The translations under genes were made by a program, and so were the position numbers. Below, in pieces: positions 25,301 through 35,070 of a stretch of 42,973 nt of DNA. The stretch covers positions 1 through 42,973 of the forward strand of contig NZ_MAXF01000009.1 of assembly GCF_001704635.1 (NCBI RefSeq), read 5' to 3'. The notes beneath the pieces were generated by a model, which had not been told where the DNA came from, did no database searches, and worked only from the letters and a program-made list of their open reading frames with translations. How positions within the stretch are numbered: position 1 is the stretch's first letter; each line of letters begins with the position of its first letter. The stretch comes from Streptomyces sparsogenes. GTDB lineage: Bacteria; Actinomycetota; Actinomycetes; Streptomycetales; Streptomycetaceae.

Positions 25301-26098
25301 TCAGTCCGCGGCGGGGCGGGCGCCGATGACCACGGTCGCGCCCCGCTCCTCGTCCCCGGTCACCCGTGGGGTCAGTCCGTGCCGGGCGAAGGCCCGCGCG
25401 GCGCCCGGCGCCTGACGCTCGCTCGTCTCGACCAGCAGATGGCCGCCCGGCGCCAGCCAGCGGGCCGCCTCGGCGAGCACCCGCCGCTGGACGTCCAGCC
25501 CGTCCGCGCCGCCGTCGAGCGCCACCCTCGGCTCGTGGTCGCGGGCCTCGGGCGGCAGCAGCCGGATGGCGTCGGTGGGGACGTACGGGGCGTTGGCGAC
25601 CAGTACGTCGACGCGGCCGCGCAGCGCGGCGGGCAGCGGCTCGTAGAGGTCGCCCTCGTAGACCCGGCCCTGGCCGGCGGGGATGTTGCGCCGCGCGCAG
25701 CGCACCGCGGCGGGCTCGATGTCCACCGCGTACAGCTCGATCCGGCCCAGGGCCGCGAGCAGCGCGGCGCCCACCGCGCCCGAGCCGCAGCAAAGATCGA
25801 CCACGACCGCCCCGGGCCGGGCGAGGCCGACGGCCTGGTCGACGAGGAACTCGGTGCGCCTGCGGGGGACGAAGACACCGGGGTCCACGGCTATCCGCCG
25901 GCCGTGGAACTCCGCCCAGCCGAGGACGTGTTCCAGGGGCAGGCCCGCGACGCGCCGGTCGAGCATGGTGGCGAGTTCGTCAGCGGTGCGCGCGGTGCCG
26001 ACCAGCAGCCGCGCCTCGTCCTCGGCGAAGACACAGCCGACGGCCCGGAGCCTGGTGACGATGGTGGAGAGGGGGAGAAGTGACGGTGAGACCGACAT
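25301..26098 (-). CDS. PrmC-related putative protein N5-glutamine methyltransferase
   Basis: 265 aa, SAM-dependent methyltransferase of the HemK/PrmC type. An N-terminal helical domain carries PLEHVLGWAEFHGRRIAVDP and GVFVPRRRTEFLVDQA, as in PrmC. SAM motif I is VVVDLCCGSGAVGAALLAAL (about 97-116). The catalytic NPPY motif is replaced by NAPYVP (about 169), followed by EPRVALDGGADGLDVQRRV. This variant defines the PrmC-related clade rather than the release-factor enzyme itself, so the target protein is uncertain. Start ATG 26098 has GAAAGG 6 nt upstream. It is divergent from the MFS/LacI pair. Confidence 0.85.
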   Translation of the reverse strand: MSVSPSLLPLSTIVTRLRAVGCVFAEDEARLLVGTARTADELATMLDRRVAGLPLEHVLGWAEFHGRRIAVDPGVFVPRRRTEFLVDQAVGLARPGAVVVDLCCGSGAVGAALLAALGRIELYAVDIEPAAVRCARRNIPAGQGRVYEGDLYEPLPAALRGRVDVLVANAPYVPTDAIRLLPPEARDHEPRVALDGGADGLDVQRRVLAEAARWLAPGGHLLVETSERQAPGAARAFARHGLTPRVTGDEERGATVVIGARPAAD

Positions 26099-26350
26099 GT
26101 GAGCCTTTCGGAACGCCTGAGGGCGCTCCCGCGGTCACCTATGCCTTGAGGGACCGCACGGCCGCGAGAGGGGAGCACCCGACCTGACAAGCGGTAATGG
26201 GTCTCACCTCCTCGGTCGTTCACTGCTGGAGCCGCGAACACTGTACCCGAGGCGGGCGGGGGCGCAAGCGTGTGCGAGGGCCGTCCCGCCGGACTCCCGC
26301 CGGACTCCCGCCGGCCGCGGAGAGGGCGTGGCGGATGTCTCGGAGGTGTC

Positions 26351-26378
26351 TTGACGCAGGGAATGTTAGCGGTAACAC
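26351..26378 (+). promoter_or_regulatory. Promoter of the MFS gene with overlapping LacI operator
   Basis: TTGACG (26351-26356) and TAACAC (26373-26378) are 16 bp apart. The perfect palindrome TGTTAGC-GGTAACA core TGTTA-GCGG-TAACA (26364-26377) overlaps the spacer and -10, the classic form of a LacI/GalR-type operator that blocks RNA polymerase. The rest of 26099-26386 shows only three 11-bp CCGGACTCCCG-type repeats near 26284-26318. Confidence 0.6.
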
Positions 26379-26386
26379 TCCGGGTC

Positions 26387-27821
<1,435 letters not shown>

Positions 27822-27879
27822 GCACGCGAACACAGCCAGGCAGGCGCGGCAGGCGCGGCAGCAGGAGGGAAGACCCGGT

Positions 27880-28932
27880 ATGGCGGAGCCCGCCAGGACC
27901 AGGCGGCGCCGGGGCACGGCCGGCTCCGGGGCCCGGATGGCGGATGTGGCCCGGCTCGCGGGGGTGTCCGGGCAGACCGTGTCGCGGGTGCTCAACGACC
28001 ATCCGAAGGTCCGGGCGGAGACCCGGGAGCGGGTGCGGGCCGCGATGCGGGAGCTGGGCTACCGGCCGACCGCGAGCGCCCGCACGCTGGCCAGCGGGCG
28101 CAGCCGGATGCTCGGTGTGATCTCCTTCGACGCGACCCGCTTCGGCCCGGCCGCCACTCTGGCGGGGATCAACGAGGCGGCGCAGTCGGCCGGTTACCTG
28201 GTCAGTACGATCGCGCTGACCGCCGCCGACCAGGCGTCCGTGGCGAGCGCGCTGGACCGGCTGCTGGGCGAGGGCGCGGACGGGGTGATCGCCATCGCGC
28301 CGCAGCGCTCGGTGAGCCAGGCCCTGGTGGAGTCGGGCCACGACATCCCGCTGGTCACCCTCGACAAGAGCTTCGGGGAGCGGATCCCGGTCGTCGCCGG
28401 GGACTCGGCGTCCGGCGCCCGCCAGGCCACCGAGCACCTGCTTGCCCTCGGCCACCGCACGGTCTGGCACATCGCGGGCCCGGTGGGCTGGATCGCGGCG
28501 GAGGCCCGGGTGGACGGCTGGCGGGCGGCGCTGAAGGACGCGGGGGCCGCCGCGCCCGGGCCGCTGTTCGGGGACTGGAGCGCGGACTCGGGCTATGAGC
28601 TGGGCCGCCGGGTGGCCGAGCGGCCGGAGGTCACGGCGGTGTTCGTGTCGAACGACCAGATGGCGGTGGGTGTGCTGCGCGCCCTGCACGAGGCCGGGCG
28701 CCGGGTGCCCGAGGACGTCAGCGTGGTCGGCTACGACGACATCCCCGAGGCCGCGCATCTGCTGCCGCCGCTGACCACCGTCCGTACGGACTTCGCCGAG
28801 GTGGGCCGCCGCTGTCTGGCGCTAATGCTGGACCAGCTCCACCGCGCGCCCGAGCCGGGGGTCCGGGTGGACATCCCCACCGAGCTGGTCGTCCGCCGCA
28901 GCACCGGCCCCGCACCCGCGCCCGGGATTTAA
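27880..28932 (+). CDS. LacI/GalR-family transcriptional regulator
   Basis: 350 aa. The N-terminal HTH and hinge are MADVARLAGVSGQTVSRVLN followed by DHPKVRAETRERVRAAMRELGYRP and ASARTLASGRS. The periplasmic-binding-like core has LGVISFDATRFGPAATLAGI, DGVIAIAPQR, PLVTLDKSFG, GHRTVWHIAGP and the conserved VFVSNDQMAVGVLRALHEAGRRVPEDVSVVGYDD (shown in parts of the family signature). GGAGGGAAG lies 8 nt before ATG 27880. It follows the MFS gene by 58 nt and the palindrome 26364-26377 in front of that gene fits its class. It likely represses a sugar uptake permease; the sugar is not inferable. Confidence 0.93.
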   Translation: MAEPARTRRRRGTAGSGARMADVARLAGVSGQTVSRVLNDHPKVRAETRERVRAAMRELGYRPTASARTLASGRSRMLGVISFDATRFGPAATLAGINEAAQSAGYLVSTIALTAADQASVASALDRLLGEGADGVIAIAPQRSVSQALVESGHDIPLVTLDKSFGERIPVVAGDSASGARQATEHLLALGHRTVWHIAGPVGWIAAEARVDGWRAALKDAGAAAPGPLFGDWSADSGYELGRRVAERPEVTAVFVSNDQMAVGVLRALHEAGRRVPEDVSVVGYDDIPEAAHLLPPLTTVRTDFAEVGRRCLALMLDQLHRAPEPGVRVDIPTELVVRRSTGPAPAPGI

Positions 28933-28972
28933 CGGGCGGCGCGCGGCTCGGGCCGGGCCGTATGCTCCTTGC

Positions 28973-29464
28973 ATGGTGAGACTGGAGCGGCTCCGGGCGG
29001 ACCACGCGCCCGCCCTGCTGGCTTTCGAACGGGAGAACCGCGAGTATTTCGCGCGGTCCGTCCCGGACCGCGGCGACGCGTACTTCGCGGACTTCGCCGC
29101 CCTCCACCGCCTGCGGCTGGCCGAGCAGGAGGCGGGGGTGTGCCACTTCCATGTGGTCCTGGACGAGGCGGGAGACCTGGTCGGCCGGGTCAATCTGATG
29201 GATGCCGTGGAGGGCTCGGCGGACCTCGGCTATCGCGTGGGCGAGCGGGCCGCCGGCCGGGGTGTCGCGAAGGCCGCCGTCGCGGAGGTGTGCCGCCTGG
29301 CCGTCGGGTCGTACGGGCTGACCACGCTCATGGCGTCCGCCACCCGCGACAATGCGGCCTCCATGGCCGTGCTCCGGGGCAGCGGGTTCACGGCCGTGGA
29401 GGACATCACGCTCGAGGGGAAGCCCGCGATCCGGTACCGGCGCCGGCTCACCGCCACCGGCTGA
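28973..29464 (+). CDS. GNAT-family N-acetyltransferase, RimJ/RimL-like
   Basis: 163 aa with the single GNAT domain. Motif A is LGYRVGERAAGRGVAKAAV (about residues 84-102, the acetyl-CoA pyrophosphate loop, R-G-x-G-V-A), then LTTLMASATRDNAASMAVLRGSGF, the RimJ/RimL-type acyl-CoA contact. It acetylates an unknown amine, possibly a protein N-terminus or a small molecule. No ribosome binding site precedes ATG 28973, but TATGCT ends 7 nt upstream, so the mRNA is probably leaderless. Convergent with the UvrA-like gene. Confidence 0.88.
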   Translation: MVRLERLRADHAPALLAFERENREYFARSVPDRGDAYFADFAALHRLRLAEQEAGVCHFHVVLDEAGDLVGRVNLMDAVEGSADLGYRVGERAAGRGVAKAAVAEVCRLAVGSYGLTTLMASATRDNAASMAVLRGSGFTAVEDITLEGKPAIRYRRRLTATG

Positions 29465-29482
29465 CGCGCCGACTGCCCCAAG

Positions 29483-29508
29483 CGGCCGGCCGGCCGACGC
29501 GCCGGCCG
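29483..29508. terminator. Possible terminator hairpin between convergent genes
   Basis: CGGCCGGC (29483-29490) and GCCGGCCG (29501-29508) form an 8-bp stem. The surrounding CGGCCGG repeats allow several registers, so the exact structure is uncertain. Confidence 0.35.
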
Positions 29509-29568
29509 TCCTGGGCGGCCGGCCGACACACCGGCTCCGGCGACACGTGGACCGACCGCCCGGGAGAA

Positions 29569-31845
29569 TCAGACCCCCACGTACTCCCGCAGGTGGCGGG
29601 CCGTCAGGGTGTCGCCGTGGGCGACCAGGTCGGCGGGGGTGCCGGTGAACACCACCCGGCCGCCGTCGTGGCCGCCGCCGGGGCCGAGGTCGACGAGCCA
29701 GTCGGCGTGTGCCATCACGGCCTGGTGGTGTTCGATGACGACGACCGTGTTTCCGTCGTCCACCAGCCGGTCCAGCAGGGCCAGCAGCTTGTCCACGTCG
29801 GCCAGGTGGAGTCCGGTGGTCGGCTCGTCCAGGATGTACGTCGAGGACTTCTCGGCCATGTGGATGGCCAGCTTGATGCGCTGGCGCTCGCCGCCGGAGA
29901 GGGTGTTCAGCGGCTGGCCGAGCCGCAGATAGCTCAGCCCGACGTCCACCAGCCGCCCCAGGACGGCGTGTGCCTGCCCGGAGGGGAAGAACTCGTGGGC
30001 CTCCGCCACCGACATGGCCAGCACCTCGCTGATGTTCTTGCCGCGCAGCGTGTACGTCAGCACCTCGGGCGTGAACCGCTTGCCCTCGCACTGCTCGCAC
30101 ACCGAGGCCACCCCGGCCATCATCGCCAGGTCGGTGTAGATCAGCCCGATGCCGTTGCAGTGGGGGCAGGCCCCTTCCGAATTGGCGCTGAAGAGGGCGG
30201 CCTTGACGCCGTTGGCCTTGGCGAAGGCGGTACGGATCGGGCCAAGCAGCCCGGTGTACGTGGCCGGGTTGGAGCGGCGTGAACCACGGATGGGCGACTG
30301 GTCGGCCACCACCACCCCGTCCCGTCCGGCGAGGTATCCGTGGATCAGCGAGCTCTTGCCCGACCCGGCGACGCCGGTGACCACGGTTAGCACGCCGGTG
30401 GGGATGTCCACGTCGACGCCCTTGAGGTTGTGCAGGTCGGCGCCCTTGATGGACAGCTGCCCGCGCGGGGTGCGGACCGTCTCGCGCAGCCGCGCCCGGT
30501 GTTCCAGGTGGCGCCCGGTGAGGGTGCCGGAGGCGCGCAGCCCGCTGACGTCGCCGGTGAAGCAGATCTCGCCGCCGCTCGTGCCCGCGCCGGGGCCGAG
30601 GTCCACCACGTGGTCGGCGATGGCGATCACCTCGGGCTTGTGCTCGACGACCAGCACCGTGTTGCCCTTGTCGCGCAGCCGCAGCAGCAGGTCGTTCATC
30701 CGCTGGATGTCGTGCGGGTGCAGGCCGACGGTCGGCTCGTCGAAGACGTATGTCACATCGGTCAGGCTGGAGCCCAGGTGTCGCACCATCTTGACGCGCT
30801 GCGCCTCGCCGCCGGAGAGGGTGGCGGAGGGGCGGTCCAGGCTCAGATAGCCGAGCCCGATCTCGACCAGTGATTCGAGCAGTTGCCGCAGATTGGCGAG
30901 CAGCGGCGCCACCGAGGCGTCGTCGATGCCCCGTACGAACCCGGCGAGTTCGCTGATCTGCATGGCCGAGCACTGGGCGATGTTGACTCCGCCGATGGTC
31001 GAGGAGAGCGCGGCGGCGCTCAGCCGGGTGCCGCCGCAGTCCGGGCAGTCGGCGAAGACGACGGCCCGGTCCACGAAGGCGCGGATGTGGGGCTGCATCG
31101 ATTCGCGGTCCTTGGAGAGGTAGAGCCGCTGGATCTTGGGGATGAGCCCCTCGTAGTTGATGTTGTGGGAGCCGATCTTGATCTTGGTGGACTCCTTGTG
31201 GAGGAAGTCCGCCCACTCCCCCTCGGTGTAGTCCGCGAGCTTCTTGTCCGGGTCGAAGAGGCCGGAGTGGGCCATGACCTGCCAGTACCAGGAGTCCACG
31301 GCGAAGGTGGGGACGGTGATGGCGCCCTCGTTCAGGGACAGTCCGCGGTCCACCAGCTGATCGACGTCGATCTTGGAGACCTGGCCGAGCCCCTCGCACG
31401 CCGGGCACATGCCCTCGGGGCTGTTGAAGCTGAAGGCGGTCGAGGTGCCGATGTGCGGGGTGCCGAGCCGGCTGAAGACGATCCGCAGCATGGTGTAGGC
31501 GTCGGTGGCGGTGCCCACGGTGGAGCGGGAGTTGGCGCCGATCCGCTCCTGGTCGACGACGATCGCGGCGCTCAGATTGTGCAGCCCGTCCACGTCGGGG
31601 CGGCTCAGGCTCGGCATGAACGACTGGACGAAGGCCGTGTACGTTTCGTTGATCAGCCGCTGCGACTCGGCGGCGATGGTGCCGAACACCAGCGAGGACT
31701 TCCCGGATCCCGACACCCCGGTGAAGACCGTGAGCCTACGCTTGGGGATGTCCAGGGAGACGTCCTTGAGGTTGTTCGCCCGTGCTCCGCGGACCTGGAT
31801 CACATGGTGGCTGTCGGCCGGGCGGGGTCCGGACGTGGCGTTCAC
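29569..31845 (-). CDS. UvrA-like ABC ATPase, drug-resistance (UvrA2/DrrC) type
   Basis: 758 aa with two ABC modules and no membrane segments. First Walker A GVSGSGKSSLVFGTI (about 43), signature LSGGEAQRVKM, Walker B TYVFDEPTVGLHP; second Walker A GVAGSGKSSLIHGYL, signature LSGGERQRIKL, Walker B TYILDEPTTGLH. Zn-type CxxC pairs are at MCPACEGLG, FADCPDCGGTR, GACPHCNGIG and CEQCEGKR. It is about 200 residues shorter than repair UvrA because the UvrB-binding region is missing, as in UvrA2 and drug-resistance homologues, which remove DNA-bound intercalating drugs. GTG 31845 has AGGAGGAG upstream. It is divergent from a TetR gene across an inverted repeat, so expression is probably drug-induced. 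Confidence 0.93.
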   Translation of the reverse strand: MNATSGPRPADSHHVIQVRGARANNLKDVSLDIPKRRLTVFTGVSGSGKSSLVFGTIAAESQRLINETYTAFVQSFMPSLSRPDVDGLHNLSAAIVVDQERIGANSRSTVGTATDAYTMLRIVFSRLGTPHIGTSTAFSFNSPEGMCPACEGLGQVSKIDVDQLVDRGLSLNEGAITVPTFAVDSWYWQVMAHSGLFDPDKKLADYTEGEWADFLHKESTKIKIGSHNINYEGLIPKIQRLYLSKDRESMQPHIRAFVDRAVVFADCPDCGGTRLSAAALSSTIGGVNIAQCSAMQISELAGFVRGIDDASVAPLLANLRQLLESLVEIGLGYLSLDRPSATLSGGEAQRVKMVRHLGSSLTDVTYVFDEPTVGLHPHDIQRMNDLLLRLRDKGNTVLVVEHKPEVIAIADHVVDLGPGAGTSGGEICFTGDVSGLRASGTLTGRHLEHRARLRETVRTPRGQLSIKGADLHNLKGVDVDIPTGVLTVVTGVAGSGKSSLIHGYLAGRDGVVVADQSPIRGSRRSNPATYTGLLGPIRTAFAKANGVKAALFSANSEGACPHCNGIGLIYTDLAMMAGVASVCEQCEGKRFTPEVLTYTLRGKNISEVLAMSVAEAHEFFPSGQAHAVLGRLVDVGLSYLRLGQPLNTLSGGERQRIKLAIHMAEKSSTYILDEPTTGLHLADVDKLLALLDRLVDDGNTVVVIEHHQAVMAHADWLVDLGPGGGHDGGRVVFTGTPADLVAHGDTLTARHLREYVGV

Positions 31846-31877
31846 GGCTTCTCCTCCTGGAACACGATCTACGTACG

Positions 31878-31899
31878 CTGTACTCTATACGACGTACAG
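31878..31899. promoter_or_regulatory. TetR operator between the UvrA-like gene and tetR
   Basis: CTGTAC-N10-GTACAG, perfect 6-bp arms, between the divergent starts at 31845 and 31941. The spacer is AT-rich (TCTATAC), and likely overlaps both promoters. Confidence 0.6.
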
Positions 31900-31940
31900 A
31901 ATAGCCGCGGAGGAGCGCGGCCGGGCGAGGAACGGTGTGT

Positions 31941-32720
31941 ATGGCCAAGGAACGCAGCGGCGCGGGAGACCCGGCCCGCACCCTGGAACTGCTGTGGCGC
32001 GAGCCCGCCCCCCAGGACGCGCCACCCCGCCGCGGCCCCAGACAGGGCCTGAGCGTCGACGCCGTCGTCCGGGCCGCCATCGCGCTCGCCGACTCCGGCG
32101 GCCTGGAGGCGCTGACCATGCGCGGGGTCGCCCAGCGCCTCGGCGTCACCCCCATGACCCTCTACACCTACGTGCCCGGCAAGGCCGAGCTGCTGGACCT
32201 GATGATGGACGCCGTCTGCCTGGACATGCCGCGCACCGGCCGGCCGGACGGCCCCTGGCGCGCCCGGGCCGAGGCCCTGGCGCGCGAGAACCTGGAGCTG
32301 TGCCGCCGCCACCCCTGGGTGGCGACCCTGCCCGCCATCCGCCCGCCGCTCGGCCCGGGCATCATGGCCAGGTACGAGCACGAACTGGCCGTGTTCGAGG
32401 GCCTGGGCCTGGACGACGTCGAGATGGACGCCGCGGTCAGCCTCCTGTTCGACTTCGTCCGCTCCGTGGCCCGCTCCGAGTCGGACGCCCAGGCCGCAGC
32501 CCGGGACAGCGCCATGTCCGACGCCCAGTGGTGGGAGGCCCACGCGCCCCTGCTGGCCAAGGTCTTCGACGCCGAGCGCTACCCCCTCGCCGCCCGGGTG
32601 GGCGCCGCCGCGGGCGCGGCCCACCAGAGCCCGTACAACCCCGACTACGTCTTCCGCTTCGGCCTGGAGCGGATCCTGGACGGCCTCGCCGCGCTCATCG
32701 CGTCCCGGGGCGGCGCCTAG
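31941..32720 (+). CDS. TetR-family regulator with tetracycline-repressor-like C-terminus
   Basis: 259 aa. The HTH lies unusually late (about residues 40-85): LSVDAVVRAAIALADSGGLE, ALTMRGVAQRLGVTPMTLYT and YVPGKAELLDLMMD. The C-terminal part with ARENLELCRRHPWVATLPAIRPPLGPG and the final FGLERILDGLAALIA is the TetR_C class 1 type. ATG 31941 has GAGGAA 8 nt upstream; GTG 31935 is too close to that site. It is divergent from the UvrA-like ATPase and probably its drug-responsive repressor. Confidence 0.88.
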   Translation: MAKERSGAGDPARTLELLWREPAPQDAPPRRGPRQGLSVDAVVRAAIALADSGGLEALTMRGVAQRLGVTPMTLYTYVPGKAELLDLMMDAVCLDMPRTGRPDGPWRARAEALARENLELCRRHPWVATLPAIRPPLGPGIMARYEHELAVFEGLGLDDVEMDAAVSLLFDFVRSVARSESDAQAAARDSAMSDAQWWEAHAPLLAKVFDAERYPLAARVGAAAGAAHQSPYNPDYVFRFGLERILDGLAALIASRGGA

Positions 32721-32763
32721 GTCACCCGGCGGCGCCTGGGCCACTGGATTCCGGCGGCTCCGG

Positions 32764-33702
32764 TCACCATGCGGTGACGACCGGCGCGCCGGGTGCGTGC
32801 CGCCGCCAGGCCTCGTTGAGGCGCGCGAGCCGGCCCGCGGCGGCGATGCCGCGCAGGGACGCGACCTTGCCGTCGGCGACCTCGAACGCCACGACGCCCA
32901 CGACCCGGCCGTCGACCACGGCGACGACTGCCGGCGAGCCGTTGACCAGCGCGATGTGGAGCGCGGGGGAGCCGCCCGCCAGCCGCCGCTTCGCCGGGGT
33001 GGGCTTGAAGCCGGCCCGCACGTAGGAGGCGATGCGCTCCCGTGTCGTGTGCCGCAGCAGCCGCCTGGCCAGTCCGGCGCCGTCCGAGACGGCGGTCGCG
33101 TCGGCGGTGAGCATCGCCACCAGCCGTTCGGTGCGCCCCGACGTGGCCGCGGCGAGGAACTCTTCGACGATCCGGCGTGCGGACGCGGGGTCCACCTCGC
33201 CGCCGCCGCGGCGCTCGGCGGTGACCCGGCGCCGGGCCCGGTGGACATGCTGCTGGCTCGCGGACTCGGTGATGTCGAGGATCCCCGCGATCTCGGCATG
33301 GGAGTACGAGAAGGCCTCACGCAGGACGTAAGCGGCGCGCTCGACCGGCGAGAGGCGCTCCATGAGGGTCAGTACCGCCAACGACACCGATTCGCGCTGC
33401 TCGAAGGTGTCGGCGGGGCCGAGCATCGGGTCGCCCTCGAGGAGTGGCTCGGGCAGCCAGTCTCCGACGGCCCGCTCGTGGCGCGCCTGCGCCGAACGGA
33501 GCCGGTCGAGGCAGAGATTGGTGACGACCTTGGTCAGCCACGCCTCCGGCGCCTCGATGCGTCCCCGGTCCGCCGCCTGCCAGCGCAGGAACGTGTCCTG
33601 CACGGCGTCCTCGGCGTCGGCGGCCGAGCCGAGCAGACGGTACGCGAGCGAGGCCAGCCGACCCCGGCCGGCCTCGAATCGATCGATGGCTGCGCTGTCC
33701 AT
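32764..33702 (-). CDS. ECF sigma factor, SigJ-like, with C-terminal SnoaL-like domain
   Basis: 312 aa. Region 2: RGRLASLAYRLLGSAADAEDAVQDTFLRW; the linking stretch has LTKVVTNLCLDRLRSA; region 4: LSPVERAAYVLREAFSYSHAEIAGILDITE, with SASQQHVHRARRRV. The last 120 residues are a SnoaL/NTF2-like domain (EEFLAAATSGRTERLVAMLTADA, VNGSPAVVAVVDGRVVGVVAFEV), which in this ECF group regulates activity in place of an anti-sigma factor. Start ATG 33702 lies 12 nt after the oxidoreductase stop, so the two are co-expressed; the frame continues upstream inside the oxidoreductase without sense. Pairing with an oxidoreductase or similar enzyme is typical of the group. Confidence 0.9.
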   Translation of the reverse strand: MDSAAIDRFEAGRGRLASLAYRLLGSAADAEDAVQDTFLRWQAADRGRIEAPEAWLTKVVTNLCLDRLRSAQARHERAVGDWLPEPLLEGDPMLGPADTFEQRESVSLAVLTLMERLSPVERAAYVLREAFSYSHAEIAGILDITESASQQHVHRARRRVTAERRGGGEVDPASARRIVEEFLAAATSGRTERLVAMLTADATAVSDGAGLARRLLRHTTRERIASYVRAGFKPTPAKRRLAGGSPALHIALVNGSPAVVAVVDGRVVGVVAFEVADGKVASLRGIAAAGRLARLNEAWRRHAPGAPVVTAW

Positions 33703-33713
33703 GCTCAAGGAGC

Positions 33714-34904
33714 CTATGCGGCGGCCTTCGCGCCGGCCCGGCCGGGCGCGGTGGCCAGGCGGCGCTTGCGCTTCGGCATGCCGAAGGTCGGGTGGGCGAT
33801 GCTCCACCCGGCCCCCTTGAGCACGCCTGCCTTGAGCCGCGCGGCGGTCCGGCCGCCCAGGTACCAGGACTTCGACCGGACGTCGGCGTCCACCATCTGG
33901 AAGATCGCGTCCCGCCGCCCCAGGCTGATGTGGTTGCCGTAGTACTTCAGCCCGACGGTCGGGACCTCGCCGCCCGTCAGGCGCGCGATGATGGCGGCGG
34001 CCGCCTGCATGGTGGTGGAGCCGGCCGACGCGCAGGACATCGGCAGCGGCCGGCCGTTGTCGCCGATCGCGTAGGCGCAGTCACCGGCGGCGTAGACGTC
34101 CGGGTGCGAGACCGAGCGCATGGTCCGGTCGACGACGATCCGGCCGGCCTCGGTGACCTCCAGGCCGGCGGCGGCCGCGAGGGGGTCCACGGCGAACCCG
34201 GCCGACCACACGGTCACATCGGCCGGGATGGACGTACCGCCGGCGGCGATCGCCCGTGTCGGCTCGACGGCTTCGATGCCGGTGTTCTCGTGGACGGTGA
34301 TGCCGAGCCGGGCGAAGGTCTGGCGCAGATGGCGGCGGGCCTTCGGGGAGAGCCAGGCGCCCAGCTCGCCGCGGGCGGCGAGCGCGACCGACAGGTCGGG
34401 CCGGGACTCGGCGAACTCGGTGGCGGTCTCGATGCCGGTCAGCCCCTCCCCGACGACCAGCACGGCACCCCCCGCGCCCAGGCCGGCCAGGCGCTCGCGC
34501 AGCCGCAGCGCCGAGGACCGGCCGGTCACGTCGAAGGCGTACTCGGCCACGCCGGGCACGCCATGGCGGGCGACCGAGCTGCCGAGCGCGTAGAGAAGGG
34601 TGTCGTACGTCAGCTCGCCGTCGCCGTCCTCGCCGGTCACGGCGACCGTCCTGCGCTCGGGGTCGACCGCGGTGACACGCGCCAGGCGCAGCCGCACCCC
34701 GGTGCCCGCGAACACGTCGGCGAGCTTGGGGAACGCCAGGTCCTGGCCGATCGCGAGCTGGTGCAGCCGCATCCGCTCGACGAAATCGGGCACGGCGTTG
34801 ACGACGGTGATCTCGGTGTCGGCGGGGGACAGCCGGCGGGCCAGGTTTCCGGCGGCGAAGGCGCCGGCGTATCCGGCGCCGAGTACGACGATGCGGTGCT
34901 TCAT
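33714..34904 (-). CDS. FAD-dependent pyridine nucleotide oxidoreductase (NDH-2-like)
   Basis: 396 aa. FAD motif IVVLGAGYAGAFAAGNLARR at the N-terminus, NAD(P) motif VLVVGEGLTGIETATEFAE (about 162-180), and the second FAD motif DVYAAGDCAYAI (about 291). VNAVPDFVERMRLHQLA resembles NADH dehydrogenase-like proteins of the FadH2/AIF superfamily. The C-terminus is basic (PKRKRRLATAPGRAG), possibly for membrane contact. ATG 34904 follows CAGGAGC. It is the first gene of a pair with the SigJ-like sigma factor and may be the main target of that sigma. Confidence 0.9.
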   Translation of the reverse strand: MKHRIVVLGAGYAGAFAAGNLARRLSPADTEITVVNAVPDFVERMRLHQLAIGQDLAFPKLADVFAGTGVRLRLARVTAVDPERRTVAVTGEDGDGELTYDTLLYALGSSVARHGVPGVAEYAFDVTGRSSALRLRERLAGLGAGGAVLVVGEGLTGIETATEFAESRPDLSVALAARGELGAWLSPKARRHLRQTFARLGITVHENTGIEAVEPTRAIAAGGTSIPADVTVWSAGFAVDPLAAAAGLEVTEAGRIVVDRTMRSVSHPDVYAAGDCAYAIGDNGRPLPMSCASAGSTTMQAAAAIIARLTGGEVPTVGLKYYGNHISLGRRDAIFQMVDADVRSKSWYLGGRTAARLKAGVLKGAGWSIAHPTFGMPKRKRRLATAPGRAGAKAAA

Positions 34905-35070
34905 GGCGATGCTCCTGTCTCATGCGCGTGCCCCTTGAACGAGACGGCGCCCCGATTGCTGACAGGAGCCGGGTGTGACGCGGGTCACCGCATCACCTCG
35001 CCGAGTACGACGAGGCCGAGGCGAACGAGAAGAGCGAGGAGAGCGAGGGCGGCGGAGCCCGGGAGGAGCC

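Noticed and set aside
29483..29540. CGGCCGG-rich stretch after the GNAT gene as a possible mobile repeat
   Set aside because: Simple CGGCCGG slippage explains it; kept only as a weak terminator.
34905..34990. Possible SigJ/ECF41-type promoter (TGTCA ... CGTC) before the FAD oxidoreductase gene
   Set aside because: TGTCAGC and CGTC are present on the minus strand, but the spacing (11-13 nt) is shorter than I would expect for this sigma class, so I do not call it.
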